Shown: positions 13,205-24,780, counted from the first letter of the stretch. The stretch is 64,000 bases of DNA from Mytilus californianus (GCF_021869535.1 NW_026262668.1:21085732-21149731); one strand, 5' to 3'. Numbers and translations: made by a program. Notes: generated by a model from the sequence alone, not told the origin.

Positions 13205-13710
13205 TTCACACCTTTTTTTTATACGCCCGTTTACGGGACGTATTATGGTATACCGTTGTCCGTCCGTCCATCGTCAACATGTCGGACATTAACTCAAAAA
13301 CGCTTTAACCAATTTGCATGAAACTTTGGTGAATTGATTATATCTATTGACGTCAGCTCCCTTTCGTTTTTTATAAATTTTTGATTTTGATGAGTCTTAT
13401 GTAGACAAAACACGCGTCTGGCGTATCAAATTATCAGCCTGGTACCTTTGATAACTATTTACGTTTCCGACTTATGGGGTTTTATTCAGTATAAAAAGGG
13501 GGATTTTCCAGTTTTCGGACAATAACTCAAAAATGCTTTTACCAATTTGCACGAAACTTTGGTGAATTGTTTATATCTATTGACATGAGCTCCTTTTCGA
13601 TTTTAATAAATTTTAGATTTTACATTTCCGAGTTTTTATTCATTAAAAAAAAGCGGGATTTCCAGTTTTCGGACAATAACTCAAAAATGCTATCAGCAGT
13701 TCTCATGAAA
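13205..13710 (+). repeat. Dispersed/tandem repeat, three units, with a hammerhead repeat inserted
   Basis: It begins with an inverted-repeat-like phrase (ACGCCCGTTTACGGGACGT, ~13222) and then contains three copies of a unit starting CGGACA-TAACTCAAAAA at about 13283, 13517 and 13668. Unit spacing is ~150 bp between copies 2 and 3 but ~235 bp between copies 1 and 2, because a ~85 bp hammerhead-type repeat (13381-13465) sits at the end of unit 1. The third unit is cut off by another hammerhead repeat starting ~13711. Confidence 0.65.
13381..13426 (+). ncRNA. Hammerhead ribozyme-like motif, decayed (copy A)
   Basis: Core reads TTGATGA (C3 changed), stem II GTC...GAC, then AAAA where GAAA is required (G12 changed), then the GTC cleavage triplet at 13415-13417 and TGGCGT. 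It is homologous to the intact copy at 13743 but has two core mutations, so it is predicted to be inactive. Confidence 0.6.
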
Positions 13711-13925
13711 TAGTTATCAAAGGTACCAGGATTATAATTTAATACGCCAGACGCGCGTTTCGTCTTCCTAAGACTCATCAGTGACGCTCGGATCTAAATA
13801 GTTATAAAGCCAAACCAGTACAAAGTTGAAGAGCATTGAGGACCCAAAATTCCAAAAAGTTGTGCCAAATACGGCTAAGGTAATCTATTCCTGGGATAAG
13901 AAAATCCTTAGTTTTACGAAAAAAT
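13711..13925 (-). mobile_element. Hammerhead-bearing short repeat (retrozyme-like), copy B
   Basis: On the minus strand the repeat runs from ~13925 (CTTAGCCGTATTTGGCAC) through a segment with CCTCAATGCTCTTCAACTTT and a GAGCGTCA stem, then the ribozyme (13787-13743), then AATCCTGGTACCTTTGATAAC to 13711. The same order of blocks is seen at 23524-23706 and 32582-32780, and in fragments at 39239-39276 and 40290-40370. The short length, absence of coding and embedded ribozyme fit non-autonomous retrozyme-type elements. The mobilising enzyme is not shown here. Confidence 0.65.
13743..13787 (-). ncRNA. Hammerhead ribozyme, intact core (copy B)
   Basis: Read on the minus strand: stem I 5' strand GCGUCA, core CUGAUGA, stem II GUCUU-AGG-AAGAC (5 perfect pairs), GAAA, minimal stem III AC-GCGC-GU, cleavage triplet GUC, then stem I 3' strand UGGCGU. 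The latter pairs with GCGUCA (A-U, C-G, U-G, G-C, C-G, G-U). All invariant bases of the type I hammerhead (C3 U4 G5 A6 G8 A9, G12 A13 A14, A15.1-U16.1) are present. The 8-nt ACGCGCGU is self-complementary, which would favour cleavage as a dimer. Activity is inferred, not measured. Confidence 0.85.
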
Positions 13926-14210
13926 TAATGTTTTGTCAACAGGAAACAGGAACAACGAACTAATTGGTGACATAAATGTGTCATAATCTTTTACGGTTGC
14001 GAAGGAGATGCGTACACAAGAAAAATAGTGTTTGGGGAGAAAACTCTTACAATAAAAAGTGTTCGGTTAAACAGGGTCAGTTTCAAAGTTGCAATAACTG
14101 TTCGATATCATATGCAAAAAATCTAAGCGACATCTTGCGAAACAAAAAAGCACGGTCAGAAAAAAAGTAGCGGAAGAAGAAAAAAATAAAAATAATCAGA
14201 GGAAAATCAA

Positions 14211-14242
14211 TAGGTCTTTCCACATAAAAGTGGAAAGACCTA
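14211..14242. repeat. Perfect 13 bp hairpin
   Basis: TAGGTCTTTCCAC (14211-14223), loop ATAAAA, then the exact complement (14230-14242). It resembles a foldback terminus. No partner element was recognised. Confidence 0.6.
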
Positions 14243-15684
14243 ATAACATAAGAAATACCAGGTTAACTCTGTCAGTTTTTCTTTCACGATAGCTAATAGT
14301 ATGTTGCATTTATATTTATTTAATAGAAGAAAGCATGTTATATTGTACAACGGACCATTAATGTTCAAAATTAAAATTAAACTGAAGAAGTTATGTGTGG
14401 GGAATGAAATTTTAAGTACCCATTGCTGACAATAATAAATTATGGATCATTCTTTAATAGGACAAAACACAATATTTCCTAGGTGGCTCAAGCTGTATGC
14501 ATTTTAAGTGTAAGGGTAACAGACGTTGAATTATACATTTGTACAATAATTTTTTATATGTTAATTATAACTATTACTATTGAGATACTTGTTAGCTCAT
14601 ATCATATTGTTGAAAAACAAAATTATGGGACCATTTTTGCTTAAATTCATTGAAAATAAATGCATGCAAAAGAACAGACATTTGTTTTATTTCAAAACTA
14701 AGAAATAATATCGCATTGATCAGCTATACTAAGCATTTAAATTTCAATTTAAATGTAAAAACAGAACTCAATTAAGAAAATAAAATGAAAAAAAGCATGT
14801 ACAAAGAGATTTCCTAAACACTTTTCAAAGTATACAGTAGTGCATTATCCTATTCACTAGGTTTTACACACAATGAGACTAAGTTGAGTATACAGCAGTA
14901 TGAAGCATCATGATTATTTAATATCAAAGATAAACAATGATTAAGAAGGTGGTTTAATTCATGCTTTGGCATAAATTTGTAACAATATTATTTCATAAAT
15001 AAAATGAATAAATTGTTTAAATTCTTGGAATGCGATCTGACCTTCACATCAGATTAATATGAAAATATACAATAAATGTTTGTGATATATTGACTTTTAT
15101 ATTTATTTTAGTATTTTCATATGTTAATGGTTGATTTTGCTGTCACAATTTTACAAATAGAATTTCTGTAATTTCAGAAATTAATGCTTTCATTTATTCT
15201 TGCATATCACTGATTACTAGTAAAAATTGGAATGGAAAAACTTGCAAAGGAAAATCACTGCTGAAATTTGGAGATTTTGTTATTGCTTACATGACATTGT
15301 ACCATTTTTCGTGTTTTTGGCCTAAAAAAAATTGCTATAATTCTTTAATTTACATTGTTTGCAGATGTATTATCACAGGCTGAAAACTCAGAAGTTTGTA
15401 AAAGTAAAATCTATTCTTTGTCTAAATTCATAACAAAATGTAGAGTTCTTCCTTAATTTCTGTTGGAATATGGCTTAATTGTACCTGTTGAAATAAAAGA
15501 GAAACAAAAAAATAATATATCATTGTGCAGAGCAGTCTTAGACCAATCAAATATAATTTGAGGAATTTGGTCTAGTTATTGTATACATAAATATATATAT
15601 CTATCCCATGCCAGTTTATTTTCTGGGTTCAATTTAGTGATTATTTACAAGTTCTTTTAAAACTTGAAACTGTTAGCCACTTAC
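14243..15684. other. Intergenic, very AT-rich, nothing recognised
   Basis: No coding frame longer than ~65 codons and no clear repeat were noticed. Confidence 0.4.
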
Positions 15685-15763
15685 AGGACCTATCACTTTA
15701 CACTTATAAAATCAGAGACATATACTTATATGTCTCTGGTTAAGTTTAAAGATTATAGGTCCT
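15685..15763. repeat. 79 bp foldback hairpin
   Basis: The outer arms AGGACCTAT / ATAGGTCCT and inner arms AGAGACATATA / TATATGTCTCT both pair, with ~80 percent pairing across ~38 nt arms and almost no loop. The inner arm word recurs at 16021 (AGAGACATATA). A small fragment of the ACTGTTGCCTTTATT repeat follows at ~15832-15862. Confidence 0.6.
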
Positions 15764-16059
15764 TTTGAAATGAAAAGTCACACATTGACACACTAGTATT
15801 TAAATATATATATTTATATTTATATTTCGAACAACGGTATACTACTGTTGCCTTTATTTGTATTTAACATCATTGCAGATAGATTGAAAGCTTCAAAGTT
15901 CTTTTTAATAATCAATATCTTTTACAGTTTATCTTCCATTATTTAAGTGTCCTGCACATATAAGATAATTGAAACGATTTAAATGCTGTAACTTGGTCCA
16001 ACTGGCAACTACAAAAAAGCAGAGACATATAATACAATTGTATGTCTTTGAAAAAGGTA

Positions 16060-17406
16060 GCTCTACTGGACTTTTCATAACCCTAACACTCCTTATTGTA
16101 GTAAAGATCCCCTCAAATAAAAATGGACACATCGTATATATCTGGAAGTACTTATATCCACTCACACAAAGTTGAAAAATTCTTATAAATATTAAAAACA
16201 CCGGCTTTTATATTAAAAAAAAGAATTATTGTAACTCTCGTTTCGAGCGGAAACAATCCATGGTTTCCCCGGTACTGATTCTAAATCGCGATCATTGTTG
16301 CGATTTAAATCATCGCCGACATTAGAATTTTCGTTTAATTTTTAATATTTTGGCCTAGCACAACCTTTTTAATCTGAAACAAATGCCACCAACTGAAGAA
16401 AATTATTTTTTGCATTAAAAACGATCATGAATCTTGCTGGGGGTTTCTCCAACTTTATCTCTGAGAGTCAAACGAGGTAAGCCAAGTTGACAAAATCACG
16501 GAATTTGACCTTCAGAGATGTAAAATCATTCTAAATAAACAATTTTAAAAAACTAACCCCAAGCACTTTTAAGTGACCTTGGTAGTTGGTTTACATACTG
16601 TACAAATTTGGCCGAGAATGGTGAGGTGTACAAGTTTATGCTCGAGCCAAATACAAACGACAGTTTTAACTTATGAAAACGGCATGTCAGGTGACAGAGT
16701 CAGGGTCACGGGGTCATATTTTTATGCTCAGTGATGAGAAATTGGACGACCTTTCGTTATTGCCCATGTACGACTATGCAATATTTCATATTAAACCAGA
16801 GCTGACAATTCTGTTTCTACCCCCCTTTTTTGGCCATTTTTACATATTGTGTCCTTAATGTAGCTGCGATATTCTGATCATAAGTGAAAATTCATAACAA
16901 AATTTCATTAATGTAAAATTTCATTGGAAATAATGAGGTTTCCTGTTAAATAAACACCCAATTTATCAGTGCAAACAATTTCAAAGCAATATCATACAAA
17001 CAAATAATATGATTGCCTTAGTCTAAAAAATCACCTAATGGACAACCGAGCAATTTGATTGGACTGGACGAAACAATGTGTCACGTGGTTTTGACGCCAT
17101 TAGAATTTGAAGGTAAACAAACGGGGTCAGCTGGTTCAGTTTGTAACAACATCGTACATTCAGTGAATGAGAAACAATTATGAGCAACCAACCTTGACAA
17201 TACACGGTATTAAAAAAAACAAAGCTAAGTCTACAGAATAATAAAATAAAAAATGTGCTTAAGTTACTGGAGTACCGTAATTACGGGATACCGGTAATTG
17301 TGGTTTGGAAAATCAAGACGTAAATCTAATCTCGTAGTCTAAATATGGAACTATCCTCTCTAATACAGGTGTTTGTCGAATTTTGACAACTGCCTGGCTT
17401 TCCCGA
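16060..17406. other. Intergenic, no gene seen
   Basis: Slightly more GC around 16230-16320 and 16560-16720, but no frame with a recognisable protein and no repeat seen elsewhere in the window. Confidence 0.4.
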
Positions 17407-17511
17407 TGTTATTCGATCTGATACAAGTAGGATAGATTCTGCACGTTTCTGAACACTATGTTATTCGATATGATATCATTAAGTTGGATTCTGCATGTTT
17501 CTGAACACTCA
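17407..17511 (+). repeat. 52 bp tandem duplication
   Basis: GTTATTCGATCTGATA...ATTCTGCACGTTTCTGAACACT is followed immediately by GTTATTCGATATGATA...ATTCTGCATGTTTCTGAACACT, two copies at about 85 percent identity. Confidence 0.7.
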
Positions 17512-19603
17512 GTCATATCCATTCTACTCTTGCACATACGATATTATGTTAAAGATTTGTATTATATTACAAACAATCTGCTGGCATGATGATTTTTATA
17601 CCATGCAATGCTTAATCCGCATGTGTATGAATGCATTAAAAGATATATGAAGTAAATATATATACGCAAATGACACATGCACCGGAAACACGTAAAACAA
17701 TTTCTACTTGAAGTTAAGCAAACATACTGTTTTCAATAATTGACAAGTGTTGTTACCATATTATGTTTTCATAAAAACATTGACACCAAGGGTGACTGTG
17801 GATTAGAATTATGGCCAATCTTTTTCCGACGGGCAGTAAAACCCTTGCCAAAGTGGGGTGTCCGTTTGGCTGTGCAGGATGTACAAGTTCGCAACACGTC
17901 TGTTCAGTATGGGAACGTTAAATGTGATGCCTGGTGTAGAGGGAATGCCACGTTCTCTGAAAACATGAAAAAAATAAGTAAAATGTGAGCTATTCATTAC
18001 TGAGACAGCTACCCGACAAACAATACAAAACAACTTAATTATGATAGTTGATATCTTCTTTTAATTTCTAAGGCTTTAAACATCGCCCACACTTTATCAT
18101 AAGTCATGGGTAAGATCAACAAAGACTTTATCAATCGTCACAAACTTCTCTAAAATTCAAGAAAAAAATAGACTAGATAAATGATAATTACCGACAGAGT
18201 TTTAGTCTTCGGGAAGGCACATATACGATATGGGGTTACATTTTTCTTTTAGTTTATTTTAGATATCAACCCCACTCCACTTCCCTTTTTAACTTACGAT
18301 CAGGTAATTGAGAAGAGGTACAAAAACAAATGCAGACTAGAAAAATTAAAAGTCGGTACATGAGTGCTAGAAAAAAAACTCAAGTTGAAAGGAAAAAGTA
18401 GAAAAACAATATCCTATCACAAATGGGTAAGATTTCTTAAGAGCAGATCAAGAGAAACAAATATTTTGAGTTGCAAACTGAAAGCTTCCCAAAGAACTTC
18501 CTGTAGCTACTAATACATTTAAGAAAGTTTACCATCTACATCTAAATGCAAGTGTTTTCCTGACGGAATCCAGTAATTATTCTAAAAAAAATCCTTTGGT
18601 TAATACAATTAAGAGATACGGTATAAATTCCAATGATAAGACAACTATCAACCAGAGAAAAAAAAAAAACAAAAAAAAAAAAACTAAATGTCAGTGTAAA
18701 AGGTCAGTATCATCAAAAAAGAAAACATTTGATTTTGATTTACAAAACGCTATCAGCGTAAAACCAATAACATTATTAACAAAACCAATAACAACATTTT
18801 AAAACAAAACAAATAACAACGTCAACAAAACCAATATCAACGTTAAAGAAACCAATTTTACTGTACAAGGCCTGCGTTTCACAAAATATCTGACGGCAAA
18901 AATAAATCGGAAGTAAACTGAATTGTACATGACTAACGATACATTTTTTTTACAATTGTATGTCTCATCAGAGTTGTTCGAAGTCAAAATTAATGTACAT
19001 AAAGTTCAAATTCAAAACACAATACTAAGTGCACAGAATAAAGCAAAGCATGTCTAAATTGTACATTTGAACCAGTACCTGGTCTTATTTTCATTTAGCC
19101 ATAGATTGAACTTTTCAAGGTAATGAAATAATAGAACCTTTACATAAATATAAATTAGTATAGAATTATTTCCCTATGGGAGATAATGAAGAGAAACAAA
19201 TTAGCAAGAAGCTAAAATAGAAGATAGTCTAGAGGTTAAGAGCTTTTCTGTTAAGGTGTTTTAGGCATGTTTTTTTGAAAATATATGTGCTGTTAACTGT
19301 TATTGACCAATTAGCTGTTATCTGTTTTCTTAAAATTGACATTGTCGTTAACTGTTATTAAAAAAGGACCCCTGTTTTTTTTATTCTTAAATTAACTGTT
19401 TTCTCGTTTCAGATAATTTAAATTGCTGTTATCAATTATCAGTATTTTAAATTTACTGTTATCTGATTTGAGAGAAAATACAAAATTGTTAACCTGTTAA
19501 TGGACTCCCTCTTGCTCCCCTCAAACGTTGAATCTGCAGCGGTTAATGTGCTTTTGGTGTACATTTTATGTTTTTTGTTTATTTTATAAAATTGTAAAAG
19601 GAG
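17512..19603. other. Intergenic, unassigned
   Basis: The frame 17740-17988 (GDCGLELWPIFFRRAVKPLP) is unusually GC-rich for the area but resembles no family I know and has no supporting splice context. The rest is AT-rich with A-runs at ~18590-18690. Confidence 0.35.
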
Positions 19604-20170
19604 TAGGCCCGGTAAGACCCCTTTTTGGCCCCAAAATATAGCATTTTTTTCCAATTTGTTAAAATGTAAACTTTTAGCTATTTATTGGAAAAAAGATTAC
19701 TTCTGTTTCATAAATATGGGCTGATTTTGACAATACAATTCACATGCATCAGGTAATAGCATCATAAATTCATGCAATATTACTGAAATCTTCACAATTT
19801 TAGCATTTGTGCTAATTTTAAGACGGTTTTTGTCCCAAATGGAAGTAGCCGCATTTGTGTTCAGTCTAAATATTTAAATATATGTTGTATTTGACGATAA
19901 TACATAATATATATAAAGATTGAGACTGAACACGAATGCCAACATTTTAGACAAAAACTATCTGAAAAGTGACGTTTTATGGGATATTTGATAGATTTTT
20001 CATAATCAAACTCGAATTTGAGCGTCTTTAATGACCAAATCAGTCCAAATATTTTACATAAACTAAATGAATCGACTAAGGTAGACCCTTAAGTGTTTAA
20101 AAAATGTCAAAAATCTTTCATTTGATGTACTGCGAATAATAGGCCAAACCTAGCCCTTACCGGACCTTAT
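19604..20170. mobile_element. Palindromic MITE-like element
   Basis: The left end TAGGCCCGGTAAG (19604) is matched inversely by the right end CTTACCGGACCTTA (~20156-20170). Inside, a second inverted pair is visible: GCATTTGTGTTCAGTCT (~19851) against AGACTGAACACGAATGC (~19924), with flanking GTTTTTGTC / GACAAAAAC. No coding capacity is seen. Length (~570 bp), nested inverted repeats and lack of ORF fit a non-autonomous DNA transposon. Target duplication was not resolved. Confidence 0.55.
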
Positions 20171-20216
20171 CCTATGTGTCTGCCTATGTGTAGTGACAAC
20201 TGTATATATATATATA

Positions 20217-20750
20217 TAAGTTTAAATTGAAAACAACGTTCAAACCTATGATTGGGTTGGATTAAAACCGCAATTTTTATACATGTACATGCAAAACAAA
20301 TTTCTTGGTAGAGGGGTCTTAATACAGCACAAACAACATTTTCCAAAAGACCAAAAAGTGAAAAAGTATATTTTAACAAAACGCATTTGACTAAAAGGTC
20401 GAACAACTGATGTTCTTATTTCATATATATATATACAAACAAGTCTAAATTGAAAACAACGTTAAAACCTATGATTGCGTTGAATAAACACCGAAATTTT
20501 TATACGTGTGCATGCAAAAAACATTTCTTGTTAGAGGGGTCTAAATACAGCACAAACCACATTTTCCAAAAGACCAAAAAAGTGAAAAAGTATATTTTAA
20601 CAAAACGCATTTGACTAACAGGTCGAACAACAAATGTTCTTAAACGCTGCTGACTGCCATTGGCGATTGCCAAATAAACGAGTCATCTATGTAATAAATG
20701 GATCTTAATTATAAATTTAATACTAAACAGAAGACAATAAACTTGCGAGA
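20217..20750 (+). repeat. TA-linked dispersed repeat, two tandem copies
   Basis: Copy 1 (20217-20420) and copy 2 (20441-20750) both begin right after a (TA)n stretch with AAGT-TAAATTGAAAACAACG. They share the words CCGCAATTTTTATAC, TTTCTTGGTAGAGGGGTCT, CATTTTCCAAAAGACCAAA and AACAAAACGCATTTGACTA. Copy 2 runs on into GCTGCTGACTGCCATTGGCG and ends AATAAACTTGCG. A third, truncated copy is at 20978-21090 (ending at another (TA)n), and a fourth is at 45879-46231. No coding potential is seen. Confidence 0.75.
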
Positions 20751-20787
20751 AAGATGGTATACCGCAAACATGAGGTGCAAAATTTGT

Positions 20788-20831
20788 ACACCATATCCGG
20801 ATTTCGACAGTTAATGTCTCTTCAGTGATGT
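20788..20831 (-). ncRNA. Hammerhead ribozyme, intact core (copy K, second family)
   Basis: Minus strand: stem I ACAUCA, core CUGAAGA (position 7 may be any base), stem II GACA-UUAAC-UGUC, GAAA, stem III AU-CCGG-AU, cleavage triplet AUA, then UGGUGU. The latter pairs with ACAUCA over six bases including one G-U. Every invariant core base is present. The sequence differs from copy B in all stems while keeping the fold, which is strong covariation evidence. Stem III is again a self-complementary octamer (AUCCGGAU). Confidence 0.75.
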
Positions 20832-20977
20832 TAGGAATCGAAACGGTATTTGGAAGGCCATATAATTTACCTCAATTAAGGATAGACTCTTGAATTTTGA
20901 AAGAGTCAAAATAGGATGAACAGATCATATAAACCCGAAGGCAAATATAATACAAGCCCAAACGAAAAAATATTAAC

Positions 20978-21090
20978 AAGTCTAAATTGAAAACAACGTT
21001 CAAACCTTTGATTGCGTTGGATAAAAACCGCAATTTTTATACGTGTGCATGCAAAACAAATTTCTTGGTAGAGCGGTCTAAATACAGCAC
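20978..21090 (+). repeat. Third copy of the TA-linked repeat, 3'-truncated
   Basis: Identical in order to the copies at 20217 and 20441, but stops after GTCTAAATACAGCAC, where a (TA)n stretch (21091-21110) begins. Confidence 0.7.
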
Positions 21091-21179
21091 ATATATATAT
21101 ATATATATATAAACGCAAAAAAGTGTACAAAACAGCACCAATAACATACAGTACAACCTGTGACTTCCTCTTTGTTATG

Positions 21180-23470
21180 TCCACCCTCTTGTATGGTCAC
21201 CATCGAATGGTGGCCATTTATTGGGGTATTCAATCTTGAGATGTTGGCCATTTATTGGGGTCATAAAACATAGGTTGATGTTTTATCTAATTATGTTACC
21301 TGTTGAAATCAATCAGGGTTGAAGTTTTCAGCTTGTATGTTTCATTAAAATTTACCTGTACAGGTAACTCAAGTTTCTTCTTAAATTGACATTTCACCTT
21401 TTCTTGAAAATGTAGAATAGAATGTTTGTTTGAGTCTTTGTTAATTCATATCATTTGTTGATTTTTCTGTCTTTGAATTTACATATTTTCCTTTCTTTCT
21501 AATGTTTTTATTTTTTATGTTATTATTATTTTTTATTTGTTTTTTTACTTCTTATTCTTTTAATTTCTTCTTGGAAAGAATCTTGAGTAGAAATGACAAA
21601 AATTCAAAGATAAGTTATTGACTAGCATTTGAAAACAAAAGAGAGAATCCTTTAAATAATTATTTTTTCAGTAAAAAAAGTTATTGTACATGGTATTCTA
21701 TTGTTTGTTTGCATTATTAAATGAATTATTATTAATTATAACTTATAATAATGCAAATGATATGTTTAAAGGAACCTTGAAGCAAGTAATTTAACAAGCC
21801 AGTTTATTCGCAAATAAAAATTATCAATATCATGAATATCAATCCTTTTACAATAAATTTTGCTTTAACAAAGTTGTACAATCTATTATCATGATTATTA
21901 TTCTGGAAAACTACAAATATCATTATATGTTATAGAAATAAACTACTTTTGTTTATCTTTGATATTTTTCAAATCTCAAAACGAGTTTTGCATGAAGAAT
22001 CACTAAAGAGACTTACAAAGAAATTATTTAAAGAAAAAATTGTTTTGTTTTTTGAAACAATTGTCAACTTATAAAATATAGTATCTTCAGTTTGGCTAAT
22101 TTTGTCAGTTAACAGGCAAAATTTGTCTCCAGAAAAAATAAAGTACATTTCTATATAGAGTGTGACATTTTTATGGTCTATTAATTGAATCACTTTTTGT
22201 TCTGTGTATTATATTGTTGAAACTGCAGGACTGGCATATGCATGATACATATTCTTGGTATACAATTGCAAAGAATATTTCACTCAACTCAGGCCTTTTA
22301 GATAAAGTTAATAATTGCAGGGACTTGAATGAATTAGATTCTTTAAAGCCCTTGATTAAAAATGAATTTTAAGAAAAAAAATAAGAATATTTTTGAAAAT
22401 AAAATAAAAACTTATGATGAAAACAGTAAACTCAAATGTTTCACTAAGTAAAGAATTAGTGGTCATAATTTAGAAATAGAAAATAGAACATAAAAACTTA
22501 GAGATAATCTATTTTAAAATTGTTTACCTTCTCATAACTCTGACCAGTTTATGAATAAAATATTGAGTCATATGAATAAAATCTTAACAAAGAACAAAAA
22601 GTAAAAGAAATGCTAAACCTCTATAACATGGAACATGTTTAAAATATTGGCTCCTTTATAAAAGAAAGTCATTAGAACTGAGGGCAGAAACCTCATAACT
22701 TTTTTCTATGTGTTTTGATTTCTTATAGAATTGTTATTTCTTTGCATTATAATGTTTGTTTTATTTTTTTTCGTCAGAAACTTGATTAAATTGTATAATG
22801 TTTATATGACAATAAAAGAATTATCAAATTTTTCTATAATGAATATTTTCAATATACATGTATTTATTCAATAGAGAAATAATGAATTGCCTAAATTTTA
22901 TTTAGAATAAGTCCTAAAGATAATCTTAAACATTTGTTAAATAATGTTAAATGCAGCAAGTATAAACAATTTTGATTTTAGAAAATTAATTTGAGAAATA
23001 CCTTTTCAATGGAAAAAGGCAGGCGTTTTGAAAGTTTGCAATATATTAGAAGAAGATATTCATTTATTATTCACTTGCCAAAAAATACATGTAAAAAGTA
23101 ACGTAAATTGATAGAATTATTTAAAAGTTATAACATCAAAACAAACATTTGCAAACAGTCATAAGAAAATTTTTACAAAAAAAAAGTTAGGAAGCTATAT
23201 GTTCAACTAGTTTTATTATTTCATTTTATTTTAGAATTTTCTTGTCATAATCACAGTTATTAAATTTGACAAACACAAAAAGTCATATATTTTTCCATGA
23301 GACACTTTACCTGTAAGTTATGTAATTTTAACACTTCAATGCAGTCATGATTTCTCTTTATCCTTGACTAGTTTTTGACTTGTGTATTAATTAAGCAGCA
23401 GGGGGTTTAATGATGGACATTTAGGGCCATCATGGTGACCATATTTTTATGGCCACCATTAATAAGATAA
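21180..23470. other. Very AT-rich 2.3 kb block bounded by related palindromic words
   Basis: At 21192-21230 ATGGTCACCAT is followed by AATGGTGGCCATTTATTGG. At 23430-23460 CATGGTGACCAT is followed by TTATGGCCACCATTAATAA, so the two ends carry inverted matches. The interior has few G or C bases and no ORF above 75 codons. It could be an unrecognised non-autonomous element. The evidence is limited to the ends. Confidence 0.3.
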
Positions 23471-23523
23471 TGTCACAGGTAGTACTGTATATATATATAT
23501 ACATATTTAACGGATATTTTGTT

Positions 23524-23706
23524 ACCTTAGCTGTATTTGGCAAAACTTTTAGGAATTTATGGTCCTCAATGTTCTTCAACTTCGTCCTTTATTTGGCCTT
23601 TTGAACTTTTTTTGATTCGAGCGTCACAGATGAGTCTTTTGTAGACGAAACGCGCGTCTGGTGCAAATACAAAATTTCAATCCTGGTATCTATGATGAGT
23701 TTATAT
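23524..23706 (+). mobile_element. Hammerhead-bearing short repeat, copy C (decayed ribozyme)
   Basis: Same block order as the 13711-13925 copy: CCTTAGCTGTATTTGGCA, then CCTCAATGTTCTTCAACTT, then GAGCGTCA, then the ribozyme at 23621-23664, then AATCCTGGTA. The ribozyme core reads CAGATGA (U4 to A, predicted lethal), while stem II, GAAA, ACGCGCGT and GTC are intact. Confidence 0.65.
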
Positions 23707-23709
23707 AAT

Positions 23710-24639
23710 AATTGTAGCATTTTAATTGTTGACATGGATGAATACAGAACAATTAAAGAACGCAAGAGTATTAAGATATGTACAAAAGCGAATGAATGGA
23801 TTGAGTACTCTAAAACAATTAGCAATATATAAAAAATGATCAAATGTTTTCTTATTCAAAGATGACATGTTTTATAGGTATCACACTACTGTTTATCCGT
23901 CATGTTCTACATAGCAAGTACACATTTGGTGATAAGTTGCATTCGGTACTGCCACTTTTTGGTATATTAGATACATGTTATTTGATAAGTGTATCTAAAA
24001 TAAACGAATTCTTTTGTCAGTTAACATGTGTTTTTTTTCGGCGGTTTTGTTTTGGCCTTTTTTTGTTCATAAATGTATCATTGATCGTAAGTTGAAATGT
24101 TTTTTGTTGATGTCATTATTAATTTCAATTGTTATTTCTCAAATATTCAATATATGAATACAAGTTAAAAAATACAAAATGATTTTTAATCTTGATGTTA
24201 CACCTGTGCAATAACCATTTTGTTTTCATTTCCCTTGTCATTGGTGATCGAAAAGAAATATTGATGAAAAGATAGAGTGAAATGTCAAAGTGTAGTTGTA
24301 TTCATTTAATCGGAAAATGCTATGAACTTTGAACTCTGATGACAACAGGTGTTGCAATACTCACAGAAACATTATTATGAAATTTCAGAAATACCCGTTT
24401 TAAATTGAATGTCAAAATCATATGCCTGAGAACAAATATAAATGGCGAAAATATCAAAAAATTCTGTAATAGGCTAGAGTGAATATCAAGTTATCAAGTA
24501 AACAAGTAAAGAAATAATTTCAACAAGAATTGTTATATGTGACCAATTTCTAAATTGACAGTAATGAAATATTGAATTATTAGTTTAACATGTACAATTC
24601 GTTAAATTGTTTCACGTTTGCCATTTCGGGGCAATTTAT
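23710..24639. other. Intergenic, nothing recognised
   Basis: AT-rich. The open frame at 23844-24095 has no recognisable similarity. Confidence 0.35.
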
Positions 24640-24780
24640 ATCTTACTATGCGGTATGGGTCTTGATCATTGTTGAAGACCGTACGATGACCAATAGTTGT
24701 TCATTTGTACGTTATTAGGTCCCTGGTGGAGAGTTGTCTCATTGGCAATCATACCAAATCTTCTTATTTTAAAAAGTAAA
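24640..24780 (+). repeat. Dispersed repeat ending GTTGTCTCATTGGCAATCATACC
   Basis: Shared blocks (GTTGAAGACCGTACG; GGAGAGTTGTCTCATTGGCA) are found inverted at 31100-31440 and as end fragments at 12685, 49265, 52030 and 59041. A consistent 3' end with variable 5' extent suggests a retroposed family. No coding was seen. Confidence 0.6.

Noticed and set aside
17740-17988. 82-codon frame with GDCGLELWPIFF
   Set aside because: No family resemblance, no convincing splice sites and no neighbouring exon.
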